Shown here piece after piece: positions 1 through 9,970 of a DNA stretch of 64,000 nucleotides; positions within the stretch are counted from its first letter, which is position 1, and each line of letters opens with the position of its first letter. The notes beneath the pieces are model-generated. The model did not search any database. It worked only from the letters and a program-made list of their open reading frames with translations, and was not told where the DNA came from. Source of the stretch: Magnetospirillum molischianum DSM 120 (GTDB taxonomy: Bacteria; Pseudomonadota; Alphaproteobacteria; Rhodospirillales; Magnetospirillaceae); the NCBI RefSeq assembly GCF_000294655.1, contig NZ_CAHP01000012.1:1-64000 (forward strand), in the 5' to 3' direction. The translations under genes were made by a program, and so were the position numbers.

Positions 1-25
1 TTCGAGCTGTAAACGGGAGAGTTCG

Positions 26-262
26 ATGACGCCCGAAGTGTTCGCCGATGGTGTCGGTCGGGTTGATTTCTCGGGAGGAATCGTCCGCATCGAACTGGTG
101 TCGCTCGAACCGACCGAAGAAGGGCAGGGCCGTCTGGAGGTCCGTCAGCGGGTGGTAATGCCAGTCGATGGGTTCCTGAAATCGCTGATGACGATGGGAG
201 ATCTGGTCAATAAACTGGTCGAGGCTGGCGTGTTGCATCGCAACGACTCGGTTCAGGACTGA
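26..262 (+). CDS. Conserved small hypothetical protein upstream of hprK
   Basis: Encodes 78 residues starting at ATG 26, behind a GGGAGA ribosome-binding site at about 16-21. The protein is acidic, lacks a signal peptide or membrane segment, and reads like a compact alpha/beta domain with a C-terminal amphipathic helix. I do not recognise a characterised family. A TAA at 10-12 may be the end of an upstream gene cut off by the window edge. It lies 65 bp upstream of hprK on the same strand, so co-transcription with the PTS block is likely. Function unknown; it is judged real from its ribosome-binding site, codon use typical of the region and tight context. Confidence 0.65.
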   Translation: MTPEVFADGVGRVDFSGGIVRIELVSLEPTEEGQGRLEVRQRVVMPVDGFLKSLMTMGDLVNKLVEAGVLHRNDSVQD

Positions 263-327
263 TCCGCCTCTTCAATCTTTCGCTCTCCGTGATTGACTTC
301 GGTCGTTGAGGCCGCCACCCTGGCCGG

Positions 328-768
328 ATGCTTCTTGTTCATGGCACCACGGTGGAGATTTCTGGCCACGGCGTGCTGATCCGGGGCGTTCCCGGCAGCG
401 GCAAGTCCGATCTGGCGCTTCGTCTGATCGATAGCGGCGCTTTTCTGATCGCCGACGATCAGACGTGGTTGGCGGTCGGTGACGATGGTCGGGTGATCGC
501 CCGCTCTCCTGAAACGATCGCCGGGCTGATCGAAGCGCGGGGCGTGGGGATTCTGCGCCTGCCACATCATCCGTCGGTGCCCCTGTCCCTGGTGGTCGAT
601 CTGGTCACCGACGCAGGTGCGATCGAGCGCCTGCCCGAGCCGTCTTCTGCGGTTTTGATGGGGGTTGCGATTCCTCGAATCGATCTGGTGCCGTTCCAGG
701 CTTCGGCGGCAGCGAAGGTTCGCCTTGCGGTGCTTTCGCCAACGCGGGATATAATGGCGATATCATGA
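328..768 (+). CDS. hprK: HPr kinase/phosphorylase, short alphaproteobacterial form
   Basis: Encodes 146 residues. HprK phosphorylates HPr on a serine and can reverse the reaction, setting the phosphorylation state of the regulatory PTS. The Walker A loop GVPGSGKS lies at residues 20-27, a paired Asp (LIADD) near 43-44 and the HprK-type segment IEARGVGIL near 68-77. It corresponds to the C-terminal kinase domain only; the N-terminal domain of Firmicute HprK (about 310 residues in total) is absent, as is usual in alphaproteobacteria. The stop overlaps the rapZ start (ATGA at 765-768), indicating translational coupling. Its probable substrate, HPr, is encoded 1.4 kb downstream and keeps the target serine. 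Confidence 0.93.
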   Translation: MLLVHGTTVEISGHGVLIRGVPGSGKSDLALRLIDSGAFLIADDQTWLAVGDDGRVIARSPETIAGLIEARGVGILRLPHHPSVPLSLVVDLVTDAGAIERLPEPSSAVLMGVAIPRIDLVPFQASAAAKVRLAVLSPTRDIMAIS

Positions 769-1703
769 GCCATCCTCCTTCGTCCGATCAGCCGGCGGCG
801 GCTCTCGCCCCGGCCCCGACCGTGCCGCCCAGTTGCGGCAATGGGCGCGTGGCGATCGTCACCGGCCTGTCCGGCGCGGGCAAGACCCTGGCGCTGAAGG
901 GGCTGGAGGATCTGGGGTGGGAAGCGGTCGATAATCTGCCGCTGTCGCTGGTCGCCAATCTGGTCCGCTCGGGTAGCGGGTCGTCGCGTCCGCTGGCGGT
1001 GGGAATCGATATCCGTACCCGCGACTTCGGAGTCGAGCCGGTACTGAATGCGGTAGACCGGCTGATGTCCGAGAACGGGCGCAAGGTCGAGCTGCTGTTC
1101 CTCGATTGCGACGACGATGTTCTGTGTCGTCGCTATACCGAGTCGCGGCGTCGCCATCCTCTTGCCATCGATCGGCCGCTGCTGGATGGAATTCGCCACG
1201 AGCGCGCTCTGCTGCTGCCGTTGCGCGCCCGCGCCGATCTGGTGGTCGATACGACCGGACTTGCTCCGGCGGCGCTGAAGCGGGTGTTGGCGGGTCATTT
1301 CGGTCTGGAAACCGATCGGGGGCTGGTGGTGTTCGTCACCTCTTTCGCCTATCGTAACGGTTTGCCGCGTGAGGCCGATCTGGTGTTTGACGCCCGGTTC
1401 CTGACCAATCCCCATTACCGATCCGATCTGCGACCTTTGACTGGGCGCGATCCGGCGGTGGCCGGGTATGTCGCTGCTGATCCGGCTTTCGGGCCGTTCA
1501 TCGATTCGTTGACGGGGTTGCTTGCCCCTCTGTTGCCGCGTTTTGCCGCCGAGGGGAAGAGCTATTTGACCATTGCCATCGGCTGTACCGGTGGCCGCCA
1601 CCGCTCGGTCGCGGTGGCCGAGCGAATTGCGGAATGGTTGCGTAATCGGGGCGAGCGGGTCGACCTGCGCCACCGCGAACTCGACGAGGGAGCCGGGGGA
1701 TGA
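765..1703 (+). CDS. rapZ: RNase adapter / nucleotide-binding protein RapZ (YvcJ family)
   Basis: Encodes 312 residues with the P-loop GLSGAGKT at 34-41 and the family's C-terminal GCTGGRHRSV segment, which contributes to the RNA-binding domain in enterobacterial RapZ. In E. coli (284 residues) it presents GlmZ sRNA to RNase E; in alphaproteobacteria the partner RNA is not known, although an RNase E gene is present in this window. The protein has about 28 extra N-terminal residues rich in Pro and Ala before the P-loop. The ATG start overlaps the hprK stop. The hprK-rapZ-EIIA-ptsH order is the standard alphaproteobacterial arrangement. Confidence 0.93.
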   Translation: MSHPPSSDQPAAALAPAPTVPPSCGNGRVAIVTGLSGAGKTLALKGLEDLGWEAVDNLPLSLVANLVRSGSGSSRPLAVGIDIRTRDFGVEPVLNAVDRLMSENGRKVELLFLDCDDDVLCRRYTESRRRHPLAIDRPLLDGIRHERALLLPLRARADLVVDTTGLAPAALKRVLAGHFGLETDRGLVVFVTSFAYRNGLPREADLVFDARFLTNPHYRSDLRPLTGRDPAVAGYVAADPAFGPFIDSLTGLLAPLLPRFAAEGKSYLTIAIGCTGGRHRSVAVAERIAEWLRNRGERVDLRHRELDEGAGG

Positions 1704-1785
1704 GACAACGGGGGATACGGATTATATCGGACTCGCGTCCGGGGGGCCTTTCCGGCTTGATTCCCGGCGTAACAGGGGGGTGGAG

Positions 1786-2193
1786 ATGATCGGACTGGTT
1801 CTCGTCACCCACGGGCGTCTGGCCGACGAACTTGTCGCCGCGCTGGAGCACGTGGTCGGACCGCAACCCAATGTTGGAACCGTTTGTATCGGCCCTGACG
1901 ACGATATGGAGCAGCGGCGCAATAACATCCTGGAACGCGTCGCCTGTTGCGACGACGGTGCCGGGGTGGTTCTGCTGACCGACATGTTTGGCGGCACGCC
2001 GTCGAATCTGGCGATCTCGATCATGGACAAGGCTCGGGTCGAAGTGATCGCCGGAGTCAATCTACCCATGTTGATCAAGCTGGCCAGCGTCCGTCATTCC
2101 GAGCCTTTGGCCGATGCGGTTGCCAGCGCCCAGGAAGCCGGGCGGAAATATATCAATGTGGCTTCGAAGCTTCTTACCCAGGATCGTCGATGA
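1786..2193 (+). CDS. PTS EIIA component, mannose/fructose (EIIA-Man) type
   Basis: Encodes 135 residues starting MIGLVLVTHG; His9 is the expected phosphorylation site of the EIIA-Man family. The fold signature DMFGGTPSN follows near residue 68. ATG 1786 is preferred because the family start aligns there and a G-rich ribosome-binding site precedes it; an in-frame GTG at 1780 would add two residues. No sugar-transporting EIIB/C/D genes occur nearby, so this EIIA probably acts as a regulatory phosphoryl acceptor rather than in sugar uptake. The TGA stop overlaps the ptsH ATG at 2190-2193. Confidence 0.9.
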   Translation: MIGLVLVTHGRLADELVAALEHVVGPQPNVGTVCIGPDDDMEQRRNNILERVACCDDGAGVVLLTDMFGGTPSNLAISIMDKARVEVIAGVNLPMLIKLASVRHSEPLADAVASAQEAGRKYINVASKLLTQDRR

Positions 2194-2468
2194 GTACCGA
2201 TAATGTTCATCGCAGCGCGCTGATCGCGAATCGTCGCGGCCTGCATGCCCGCGCTGCTGCCAAGTTCGTTAAACTTGCCGCCACGTTCAACGCCCAGGTC
2301 ACTGTCGGCCATCGCGGTACCGAAGTGTCGGGGATCTCGATCATGGGCCTGATGATGCTGGCGGCGGCGCCGGGATGCAGCATCGATATCTCGGCCCAGG
2401 GGGCAGATGCCCAGGCGGCGCTTGACGCGTTAACAGATCTTGTCGATCGCAAGTTCGACGAAGACTGA
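2190..2468 (+). CDS. ptsH: HPr phosphocarrier protein
   Basis: Encodes 92 residues. The catalytic His19 sits in RRGLHARAA, and the regulatory serine (Ser50, equivalent to Ser46 of Bacillus HPr) lies in SGISIMGLMML. Both the EI site and the HprK site are therefore intact. HPr takes phosphate from EI (encoded next) and passes it to EIIA. ATG 2190 is embedded in the stop of the EIIA gene and matches the family length; longer in-frame readings would overlap the EIIA gene extensively. Confidence 0.95.
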   Translation: MSTDNVHRSALIANRRGLHARAAAKFVKLAATFNAQVTVGHRGTEVSGISIMGLMMLAAAPGCSIDISAQGADAQAALDALTDLVDRKFDED

Positions 2469-2525
2469 CCCAAATAATATCGTCGCCGGATCAACGGCGG
2501 CGGACATTCAATAGGTGAGGTGGGG

Positions 2526-4298
2526 ATGACGATCCGGGCCGCAGAGGACGAGATCGTACTGGAAGGTTTGGCGATCGCCCGGGGAGTCGCCATCGGCGTC
2601 GTCTTTCCGCATGATGCCGGGACCATCAAGGTACCAGAACGGCGTATCGAAACCGATCAGGTCGAGGCCGAATGTGCGCGGTTTGCCGAGGCGGTGGCGA
2701 GCGCAGGCCGTCAGGTCGAACAATTACAGGAAAAAGCGGTCGATCTTGGCGGGGCGGCCGCCGAGGAGATGGGCTATCTCCTCGACGCTTATCGCCAAAT
2801 GCTGAAGGGGTCACGGCTGACCCGTGGTGTTCAGCACCGGATCGCGGAAAAGCTGTTGAATGCCGAAGCCGCGGTCCAGCAGGAAATTTCCGAGATCGTT
2901 CGCGGTTTCGAGGCGATGGAAGACGCCTATCTTGCCGCCCGCGTCGCCGATATCAAAGACATCGGTCGTCGGTTGCTTCGCAGTCTGACGCATACGCCTT
3001 ATCGTCCGTTCACCGATCTGCCTCGTAATGCGGTGATCCTGGCCGATGAAATGACGCCTGCCGATACCGCCCTGCTCGATCCGCGCCGGGTTGCCGGGCT
3101 GGCGACGGTTGTCGGCGGTGCCGAGAGCCACACCGCGATCATGGCCCGCTCGCTGGGGCTGCCCACCGTGCTGGGCGTCAGCGGGCTGTTGAGGGGATTG
3201 CACGGCGGCGAGCCGATCATCGTTGACGGCACCGGCGGCTTGGTGGTGATCAATCCGTCGCCCGAAACGATGGGGCGCTACCGTAAAAAGCGCGCCGACT
3301 GTCTTCGTGCCCGTCGTGCCTTGGCCCGCCTGCGCGATGTCCCGGCGGAAACCCGCGATGGAACCCGCATCCTGCTCCAGGCCAATATGGAGCTACCCGC
3401 CGAAGTTGCGGCGGTGCTGGAATCCGGTGCCGAGGGTATCGGCCTGCTGCGCAGCGAGTTCATGTACATGAACCGCGACGACGTTCCTTCCGAGGATGAA
3501 CAATATCACCTCTTGCGCGAACTGATCGAGCGGCTGGGCGGACGGCGGTTGACTGTGCGTACCTTCGATGCCGGAGGCGACAAACTGGCTCCGGCGCTGG
3601 GCTGTTCGATCGGCCCCAATCCGGCATTGGGCCTGCGGGCGATCCGGTTGGGACTGGCTCGGCCTGAATTGCTGGAGACTCAGCTTTCGGCGATTTTGCG
3701 CGCCTCGGCGCATGGTCCGGTTCGCATCCTGATTCCGATGGTCGCAACGGTCGAGGAATTGCGGATGGCCCGGAAGATGATGGAATCCGCCTTGGCGCGC
3801 CTGACTGCGGCGGGAATCCCCGTTTCCGATCCGCCTCCGCCGTTGGGGGCGATGATCGAGATCCCTGGTGCTGCTTTGGCTGCCGACGCTTTGGCCGTCG
3901 AGGCGGACTTCTTTGCCATCGGCACCAACGATCTAACGCAATATACCCTGGCGATCGATCGGTCGGACGAGGCGGTGGCGCATCTGTTCAACCCGCTGCA
4001 TCCGGCGGTGCTGCGCCTGATCCAGTTTTCCGCCGATGCCGCAGCAAAGGCTGGAATACCCTTGTGCGTCTGTGGCGAGATGGCGGGTGATCCGCGTTAT
4101 ACCGCGTTGTTGCTTGGGTTGGGGATTCGCGACCTGTCGATGAGCACCAACAACCTGCCGATGGTGAAACAACGTATCCACACCATCGATCAGTCCGCCG
4201 CCGAAATCTGTGCCCGTGCCGTGATGGCGGAATCTGACTCGGCCCGTATCGCGATGCTGGTCGATACCTGCGATGCCGACGGACGGTGTGAAATCTAA
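2526..4298 (+). CDS. ptsI: Phosphoenolpyruvate-protein phosphotransferase (PTS Enzyme I)
   Basis: Encodes 590 residues, first enzyme of the PTS. The N-terminal HPr-binding region is followed by the phosphohistidine domain with His202 in GGAESHTAIMAR. The C-terminal PEP-binding TIM barrel carries GTNDLTQYTLAIDR and a terminal CVCGEMAGD segment with the conserved cysteine. There is no GAF domain at the N terminus, so it is canonical EI rather than EI-Ntr (PtsP). ATG 2526 lies 5 nt after AGGTGAGG; an in-frame GTG at 2520 would add two residues. It is the last gene of the PTS block. No strong terminator follows, only a short GC-rich hairpin at 4341-4356. Confidence 0.95.
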   Translation: MTIRAAEDEIVLEGLAIARGVAIGVVFPHDAGTIKVPERRIETDQVEAECARFAEAVASAGRQVEQLQEKAVDLGGAAAEEMGYLLDAYRQMLKGSRLTRGVQHRIAEKLLNAEAAVQQEISEIVRGFEAMEDAYLAARVADIKDIGRRLLRSLTHTPYRPFTDLPRNAVILADEMTPADTALLDPRRVAGLATVVGGAESHTAIMARSLGLPTVLGVSGLLRGLHGGEPIIVDGTGGLVVINPSPETMGRYRKKRADCLRARRALARLRDVPAETRDGTRILLQANMELPAEVAAVLESGAEGIGLLRSEFMYMNRDDVPSEDEQYHLLRELIERLGGRRLTVRTFDAGGDKLAPALGCSIGPNPALGLRAIRLGLARPELLETQLSAILRASAHGPVRILIPMVATVEELRMARKMMESALARLTAAGIPVSDPPPPLGAMIEIPGAALAADALAVEADFFAIGTNDLTQYTLAIDRSDEAVAHLFNPLHPAVLRLIQFSADAAAKAGIPLCVCGEMAGDPRYTALLLGLGIRDLSMSTNNLPMVKQRIHTIDQSAAEICARAVMAESDSARIAMLVDTCDADGRCEI

Positions 4299-4724
4299 TC
4301 CAATCTTAGGGAATAGAACGCGGGGGCTCCCCCTGATCGGGCGCGGCCGTCCGCGCGCAAGCCAAACGAACGGAGAGAGTGCCGGCGATTGAGGCTTTGA
4401 TAGAGTTGGGGCGGCGGCCAGCGCAGAGGGGGAGTGGGGGGCGCCGACCGCCGCTTTTGCCCGGAGCCGCCTGCTATGGGGCGGGAGGGATCTAGCGGCC
4501 TCCGAGAACGTATGAACATCTTCGCCCGAGATTGTGGCGATTTGATGGGCAATCGGGGCGACGTATACGGATAGCGTCTTCCGTCTACGGCCTGTTTCAG
4601 GGTAGTTTTTATGCCAACAAACCCCCACTTAGGGGTAGTGTCCAGCGGCAGTTCGCCGGGGGGCGGCGGTTCCATCCGCCCGTCACGGGCTGCATGAAAG
4701 ACGAGATGACGAGAGGATTTGGTC
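4299..4724 (+). other. Intergenic region between ptsI and acnB
   Basis: No gene recognised in 426 bp. It contains a short GC-rich stem (GCGCGG ccgt CCGCGC, 4341-4356) without a T-run. A weak promoter-like pair TTGATG (4542-4547) / TATACG (4564-4569), spaced 16 bp, could drive acnB. The open frames present have no ribosome-binding site or family resemblance. The size suggests a leader for acnB. Confidence 0.4.
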
Positions 4725-7310
4725 GTGCTTGAAGCCTATCGCCAGCATGTCGCCGAGCGCGCCGCGCTCGGGATTCCCCCCCTTCCGCTGTCGGCAACGC
4801 AGACAGAGCAATTGGTCGCCTTGTTGCGCGATCCTCCCCGAAACGAGGCGCACGCCCTGGCCGAAATGATCGCCGAGCGGGTTCCTGCCGGGGTCGATGA
4901 CGCGGCTCGGGTCAAAGCCGCGTTTCTGGAGAGTGTCGCCCGAGGCACCGAAACCAATTCGGTGATCAGCCGCGCCCGCGCCACCGAATTGCTCGGCACC
5001 ATGCTGGGCGGGTTCAATGTGAAGCCGCTGATCGATCTGCTGGCCGATCCCGAAGTCGGCACCATCGCCGCCGAGGGGCTGAAGAACACCTTGTTGGTGT
5101 TCGACTTCTTCCACGATGTCCGCCTTGCGGCCGAAGGCGGTAACGCCAATGCCCGCGCCGTTCTGGAGTCCTGGGCCGCAGGGGAATGGTTCACCTCGCG
5201 CCCCGAAGTGCCGCACAGCCTGACCGTCACCGTGTTCAAGGTCTCGGGCGAGACCAACACCGACGATCTGTCGCCCGCGCCCGATGCCTGGAGCCGCCCC
5301 GATATCCCGTTGCACGCCTTGGCGATGCTGAAGAACGCCCGTCCCGGTATCGAGCCGGACGAGCCGGGGCAGCGCGGCCCGTTGCGCCAGTTGGAGGCGC
5401 TGACCGCTAAGGGTAACCTTGTTGCTTATGTCGGCGATGTCGTCGGTACTGGCTCCTCGCGCAAGTCGGCGACCAATTCAGTGCTGTGGTTCACCGGAAC
5501 CGACATTCCTTATGTTCCCAACAAGCGCTTTGGCGGCGTCTGTCTGGGCAGCAAGATCGCCCCGATCTTCTATAATACGATGGAAGATGCGGGCGCTCTG
5601 CCGATCGAGTTGGACGTCTCGGCGATGGAGATGGGCGACGTGATCGAGCTGCGCCCCTATGAGGGCAAGGCGCTGAAGGACGGCAAGGTCATTGCCGAAT
5701 TCAAGGTCAAGTCCGAGGTGATCTTCGACGAGGTGCGCGCCGGTGGCCGTATTCCGCTGATCATCGGACGCGGCCTGACCACGAAGGCGCGCGAGGCGAT
5801 GGGCCTGCCCGCCAGCACCCTGTTCCGCTTGCCTGCCGTGCCGAAGGATAACGGCAAGGGCTATTCCCTGGCCCAGAAGATCGTCGGCCGCGCCTGTGGC
5901 CTGCCGGAAGGGCAGGGCATGCGCCCCGGCACCTATTGCGAGCCGCGGATGACCACGGTGGGGTCGCAGGACACCACCGGCCCGATGACGCGGGACGAAC
6001 TGAAGGATCTCGCCTGCCTCGGCTTTTCCGCCGATCTGGTGATGCAGTCGTTCTGCCACACCGCCGCCTATCCGAAGCCGGTCGATGTGAAGACTCACCA
6101 CGAGTTGCCCGGCTTCATCTCGACCCGTGGCGGTCTGTCGCTTCGTCCCGGCGATGGGGTGATCCATTCCTGGCTGAACCGTCTGCTGCTGCCCGACACC
6201 GTGGGCACTGGCGGCGATTCGCACACCCGTTTCCCGATCGGTCTGTCCTTCCCGGCAGGCTCGGGTCTGGTCGCCTTTGCCGCCGCCACCGGGGTGATGC
6301 CGCTCGATATGCCGGAAAGCGTGCTGGTCCGCTTCAAGGGCACGTTGCAGCCCGGCGTGACGTTGCGCGATCTGGTCAACGCGATCCCGCTCTACGCGAT
6401 CCGCAATGGTCTGCTGACCGTCGAGAAGAAGGGGAAGAAGAACGTCTTCTCCGGTCGTATCCTCGAAATCGAGGGTCTGCCCGACCTGAAGATCGAGCAG
6501 GCGTTCGAACTGACCGATGCGTCGGCCGAACGGTCCGCCGCTGGCTGCACGGTTCATCTCGGCCCGGCGCCGATCATCGAATACATGCGCTCGAACATCA
6601 CCCTGATGAAGTGGATGATCGCCGGGGGCTATGAGGACCGCCGCGCCCTCGAACGCCGCATCAAGGCGATGGAAGCGTGGATCGCCGATCCCAAGCTGTT
6701 GGCCCCCGATCCCAATGCCGATTATGCCGAAGTGATCGAGATCGATCTGGCCGAGATCACCGAGCCGGTTGTCGCCTGTCCCAACGATCCCGACGACGTG
6801 AAGCTGCTGTCCGAGGTCGCGGGCGACACGATCGACGAAGTGTTTATCGGCTCGTGCATGACCAATATCGGCCATTTCCGTGCCGCCGGTCGGGTGCTGG
6901 AAGGCAAGTCGGATATCCCGACCCGGCTGTGGATCGCGCCGCCGACCAAGATGGACGCCTTGATCCTGACCGAGGAAGGCTATTACGGCATCCTCGGCCG
7001 GGCCGGTGCCCGGATGGAACTGCCCGGTTGTTCGCTGTGCATGGGGAATCAGGCCCAGATCCGCAAGGGTTCGACCGCGATGTCAACGTCAACCCGCAAC
7101 TTCCCCAACCGATTGGGGATCGATACCAGGGTGTATCTCGGATCGGCGGAACTGGCAGCTGTTTGTGCTTTGCTCGGGCGGATTCCGACCGTCGCCGAGT
7201 ACATGGAGCAGGTCGCGGTGGTCAACGCCAAGGCTGGAGAGATCTATCGCTACATGAACTTCGACCAGATCCCGGCTTTCCGCGACGTCGCCGATACGGT
7301 GACGCTGTAG
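4725..7310 (+). CDS. acnB: Aconitate hydratase B (bifunctional aconitase / 2-methylisocitrate dehydratase)
   Basis: Encodes 861 residues, close to the AcnB norm. It interconverts citrate and isocitrate in the TCA cycle using a [4Fe-4S] cluster. The N terminus [16 protein letters not shown] begins the HEAT-like domain unique to AcnB. The order swivel domain (about 165-370) then catalytic domains is B-type. Cluster ligands appear in IGSCMTNIG and PGCSLCMGN near 710 and 770. GTG 4725 is chosen because it sits 8 nt after GAGAGG and matches the family start; a TTG at 4719 is too close to that site. It is followed after 1 nt by gmk, so the two may be co-transcribed. Confidence 0.96.
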   Translation: MLEAYRQHVAERAALGIPPLPLSATQTEQLVALLRDPPRNEAHALAEMIAERVPAGVDDAARVKAAFLESVARGTETNSVISRARATELLGTMLGGFNVKPLIDLLADPEVGTIAAEGLKNTLLVFDFFHDVRLAAEGGNANARAVLESWAAGEWFTSRPEVPHSLTVTVFKVSGETNTDDLSPAPDAWSRPDIPLHALAMLKNARPGIEPDEPGQRGPLRQLEALTAKGNLVAYVGDVVGTGSSRKSATNSVLWFTGTDIPYVPNKRFGGVCLGSKIAPIFYNTMEDAGALPIELDVSAMEMGDVIELRPYEGKALKDGKVIAEFKVKSEVIFDEVRAGGRIPLIIGRGLTTKAREAMGLPASTLFRLPAVPKDNGKGYSLAQKIVGRACGLPEGQGMRPGTYCEPRMTTVGSQDTTGPMTRDELKDLACLGFSADLVMQSFCHTAAYPKPVDVKTHHELPGFISTRGGLSLRPGDGVIHSWLNRLLLPDTVGTGGDSHTRFPIGLSFPAGSGLVAFAAATGVMPLDMPESVLVRFKGTLQPGVTLRDLVNAIPLYAIRNGLLTVEKKGKKNVFSGRILEIEGLPDLKIEQAFELTDASAERSAAGCTVHLGPAPIIEYMRSNITLMKWMIAGGYEDRRALERRIKAMEAWIADPKLLAPDPNADYAEVIEIDLAEITEPVVACPNDPDDVKLLSEVAGDTIDEVFIGSCMTNIGHFRAAGRVLEGKSDIPTRLWIAPPTKMDALILTEEGYYGILGRAGARMELPGCSLCMGNQAQIRKGSTAMSTSTRNFPNRLGIDTRVYLGSAELAAVCALLGRIPTVAEYMEQVAVVNAKAGEIYRYMNFDQIPAFRDVADTVTL

Positions 7311-7311
7311 C

Positions 7312-7980
7312 ATGACCGGCAACGAGTCCAATGTGGTTGCTCGTCGTGGCCTGATGTTGGTCCTGTCCTCGCCGTCCGGCGCGGGCAAGACCACCATCGC
7401 GCGGGCTTTACTGGAGCGCGAGGCTGGCATTTCGATGTCGGTCTCGGCCACCACCCGCTCGCCCCGGCAGGGCGAGACCGATGGCAAGGATTACCACTTC
7501 GTCGATGTGGAGCGCTTCCACCGCATGGTGGAGGCGGGCGAGTTCCTTGAACACGCCCGTGTGTTCAACAATTTCTACGGCACTCCCCGCGCTCCGGTCG
7601 AGGCGACCCTGGCCCAGGGCAACGATGTGCTGTTTGATATCGACTGGCAGGGTACCCAGCAATTAGGGCAGAACCCCAACGCTCAGAACGATCTGGTGTC
7701 GGTGTTTATCCTGCCGCCGTCGTTGGAGGAATTGTACCGCCGTCTCAGCGGTCGCGGTCTCGATAGTCCAGAGATCGTTGCCGGTCGCATGGCCCGTGCC
7801 GGTGACGAAATGAGCCATTGGCCCGAGTACGATTATATCGTCGTCAATGACGACCTGGACCGCTCGATCGATGCGGTTCGCTCGATCCTTGCCGCCGCCC
7901 GCCTGAAGCGCGAGCGTCAGGCTGATCTGGCCGGATTCGTCAATCGTCTGCGCGGTCTCGACCGCGATTCCGGGGGCTGA
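7312..7980 (+). CDS. gmk: Guanylate kinase
   Basis: Encodes 222 residues; phosphorylates GMP to GDP. The P-loop SSPSGAGKTT is at residues 19-28. The GMP-binding segment SATTRSPRQGETDGKDY follows near 45-61, then the lid and the RMARAGDEM helix. The length is slightly above the usual 205-210 residues, with a short basic C-terminal tail. It begins 1 nt after the acnB stop, which is unusual company for gmk; in many proteobacteria it sits beside yicC, which here lies near 55830, far away. Confidence 0.95.
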   Translation: MTGNESNVVARRGLMLVLSSPSGAGKTTIARALLEREAGISMSVSATTRSPRQGETDGKDYHFVDVERFHRMVEAGEFLEHARVFNNFYGTPRAPVEATLAQGNDVLFDIDWQGTQQLGQNPNAQNDLVSVFILPPSLEELYRRLSGRGLDSPEIVAGRMARAGDEMSHWPEYDYIVVNDDLDRSIDAVRSILAAARLKRERQADLAGFVNRLRGLDRDSGG

Positions 7981-7989
7981 GTTCTTATT

Positions 7990-8012
7990 GACGGGGCGCT
8001 TGGTGCCCCGTC
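7990..8012 (+). terminator. Probable terminator hairpin after gmk
   Basis: GACGGGGC (7990-7997) pairs with GCCCCGTC (8005-8012), and the stem can extend inward by weaker pairs. It lies 10 bp after the gmk stop. The following bases are mixed C/T rather than a clean T-run, so efficiency is uncertain. Confidence 0.5.
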
Positions 8013-8150
8013 CTCCCTTACACAGACGCCCCGTTTTCAACGCAGGCACCATGACGCTGTGGTTCCTCGCCTCCGGCCTTGCATATTCGACTGTGCTAAT
8101 GTACGGAGGTCGATGCTATCGTCTTTGGCACGCTCTGGAAGGCTTTCATC

Positions 8151-9107
8151 GTGACATCATCCCGCCTTGGTCACTTTCCCGTTTCATTTTTTTCCACGGT
8201 AATGGGGATGTCGGGACTCACCATCGCCCTTCACAAACTGGAAGGGACGCTGGGGTTAACGGGGGGAGTTAGCCAAGGGGTGTTCGCGGTTTCTTTGGCG
8301 CTGTTTGCCGGTCTGGCTGGGCTATACCTGCTCAAGCTGATCCGTTATCCCGGTGCGGTGGCAGAGGAATGGCGTAACCCGGTTCGGATCAGCTTCTTTC
8401 CCAGCATTTCGGTTGGGCTGATCCTGCTGGGCACGGCTGCACAGCCGGTCGATGTCGATTTGGCCCGCATTTTGTGGAGCATGGGAGCGGGGGGCCATCT
8501 GCTGTTGACCTTGGCGGTGATGTCGTCGTGGATCAACCAGACTCATTACGAGATCGTCCATTCAAACCCGGCTTGGTTTATTCCCGTCGTCGGTAATATC
8601 GTGGTGCCTATCGCCGGGGTTAAATTTGCCCCCGCCGATCTATCGTGGTTTTTCTTCGCCATCGGCCTGCTGTTCTGGCTGGTGCTGCTGACGATCGTTT
8701 TTTACCGTCTGATCTTTCATACTCCCTTGCCGGGTAAGCTGGTGCCGACCTTGTTCATTCTGCTGGCTCCGCCGTCGGCTGGCTTTATCGCATGGGTGGC
8801 GATCGTGGGCGAAATCGATGCTTTTGCCCGATTGCTGTACGCCGTCGCGGTATTCTTGTTCCTGCTGCTGATGGTGCAGGTTCCTCGCTTTTCGGGCCTA
8901 AGCTTTACGCTATCCTGGTGGGCCTATTCCTTCCCATTGGCGGCGTTTTCGATTGCGACGATGGTGATCGGTGAAAAGACCCGGACACCGCTCTACGCCT
9001 GGGCTGGGATCGGGCTGGGCGGGCTGTTGTCGCTGGTGATCGCCGGGTTGTTTGGCCGTACCGTCCTGGCGGTGATCCGGGATGAGATCTGTCGCCCCGA
9101 GGCGTGA
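8151..9107 (+). CDS. SLAC1/TehA-family anion channel or tellurite-resistance-type transporter
   Basis: Encodes 318 residues with about ten hydrophobic helices. It has the family pattern of an N-terminal segment HFPVSFFSTVMGMSGL, a NPVRISFFPSISVG loop, and the later VVGNIVVPIAG, characteristic of the TDT/SLAC1 family. Members conduct anions such as nitrate or chloride; E. coli TehA is linked to tellurite resistance when overexpressed. The substrate here cannot be told from sequence. GTG 8151 is preceded by GGAAGG at 8138-8143. It stands alone between gmk and thyA. Confidence 0.85.
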   Translation: MTSSRLGHFPVSFFSTVMGMSGLTIALHKLEGTLGLTGGVSQGVFAVSLALFAGLAGLYLLKLIRYPGAVAEEWRNPVRISFFPSISVGLILLGTAAQPVDVDLARILWSMGAGGHLLLTLAVMSSWINQTHYEIVHSNPAWFIPVVGNIVVPIAGVKFAPADLSWFFFAIGLLFWLVLLTIVFYRLIFHTPLPGKLVPTLFILLAPPSAGFIAWVAIVGEIDAFARLLYAVAVFLFLLLMVQVPRFSGLSFTLSWWAYSFPLAAFSIATMVIGEKTRTPLYAWAGIGLGGLLSLVIAGLFGRTVLAVIRDEICRPEA

Positions 9108-9175
9108 GGCCGCGTTGATCTTCCTGCATCGGCCGGAGTACAGTGCCGCGCCGACCGATCAGGAGCTTCGACCGC

Positions 9176-9970
9176 GTGCAACAGTACCTTGACCTTCTTC
9201 GCCGCATCCGTACCGAAGGGACGCAGAAAAGCGACCGCACCGGAACCGGAACCCTGTCTGTGTTCGGGCATCAGATGCGGTTCGATCTGGCCAACGGCTT
9301 TCCGCTGCTGACGACGAAGAAACTTCATACCCGGTCGATCTTTCACGAATTGCTGTGGTTTCTGAAGGGCGATACCAATATCGCTTATCTGAAGGCCAAC
9401 GACGTTTCGATCTGGGACGAGTGGGCCGATGAAAATGGCGATCTAGGGCCGGTCTATGGCAAGCAATGGCGGTCGTGGCCGGGTCGCGATGGCGTGGCCA
9501 TCGATCAAATCGCCCAATTGATCGATCAGATCAAACGCACGCCCGATTCGCGCCGCTTGATCGTCTCGGCCTGGAATGTCGCTGACATTGCCGAGATGGC
9601 GCTGCCCCCCTGTCACTGTCTGTTCCAGTTCAATGTCGCGGCGGGGCGGCTGTCCTGTCAACTTTACCAGCGTTCAGCCGACGTCTTCCTGGGGGTGCCG
9701 TTCAACATCGCCTCTTATGCGCTTCTGACTCACATGGTGGCCCAGGTCACCGGATTGCAGCCGGGCGAGTTCATCCACACACTGGGCGATGCCCATCTGT
9801 ACCAGAACCATCTGGAGCAGGCCGATCTTCAGCTGACCCGTGAGCCGCGTGTGTTGCCGCGCTTGCGTCTGAATCCGGCAGTGGACGATCTGTTTGGCTT
9901 CACGATCGACGATATCGAGATCGAGTCCTACGATCCGCATCCGCACATCAAAGCGGCGGTGGCGATATGA
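9176..9970 (+). CDS. thyA: Thymidylate synthase
   Basis: Encodes 264 residues, the same length as E. coli ThyA. It methylates dUMP to dTMP with methylene-tetrahydrofolate. Catalytic Cys146 is in PPCHC. The folate and nucleotide segments [19 protein letters not shown] and [16 protein letters not shown] are intact. GTG 9176, 10 nt after AGGAG, gives the family start QQYLDLL; an upstream in-frame ATG at 9143 would add 11 residues and precede the ribosome-binding site. The stop overlaps folA by 4 bp, the classic pairing: FolA regenerates the dihydrofolate produced by ThyA. Confidence 0.96.
   Translation: MQQYLDLLRRIRTEGTQKSDRTGTGTLSVFGHQMRFDLANGFPLLTTKKLHTRSIFHELLWFLKGDTNIAYLKANDVSIWDEWADENGDLGPVYGKQWRSWPGRDGVAIDQIAQLIDQIKRTPDSRRLIVSAWNVADIAEMALPPCHCLFQFNVAAGRLSCQLYQRSADVFLGVPFNIASYALLTHMVAQVTGLQPGEFIHTLGDAHLYQNHLEQADLQLTREPRVLPRLRLNPAVDDLFGFTIDDIEIESYDPHPHIKAAVAI

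Noticed and set aside
4295-4675. Minus-strand open frame in the ptsI-acnB gap
   Set aside because: No ribosome-binding site, atypical Pro/Arg-rich composition and no family resemblance; a by-product of high GC.
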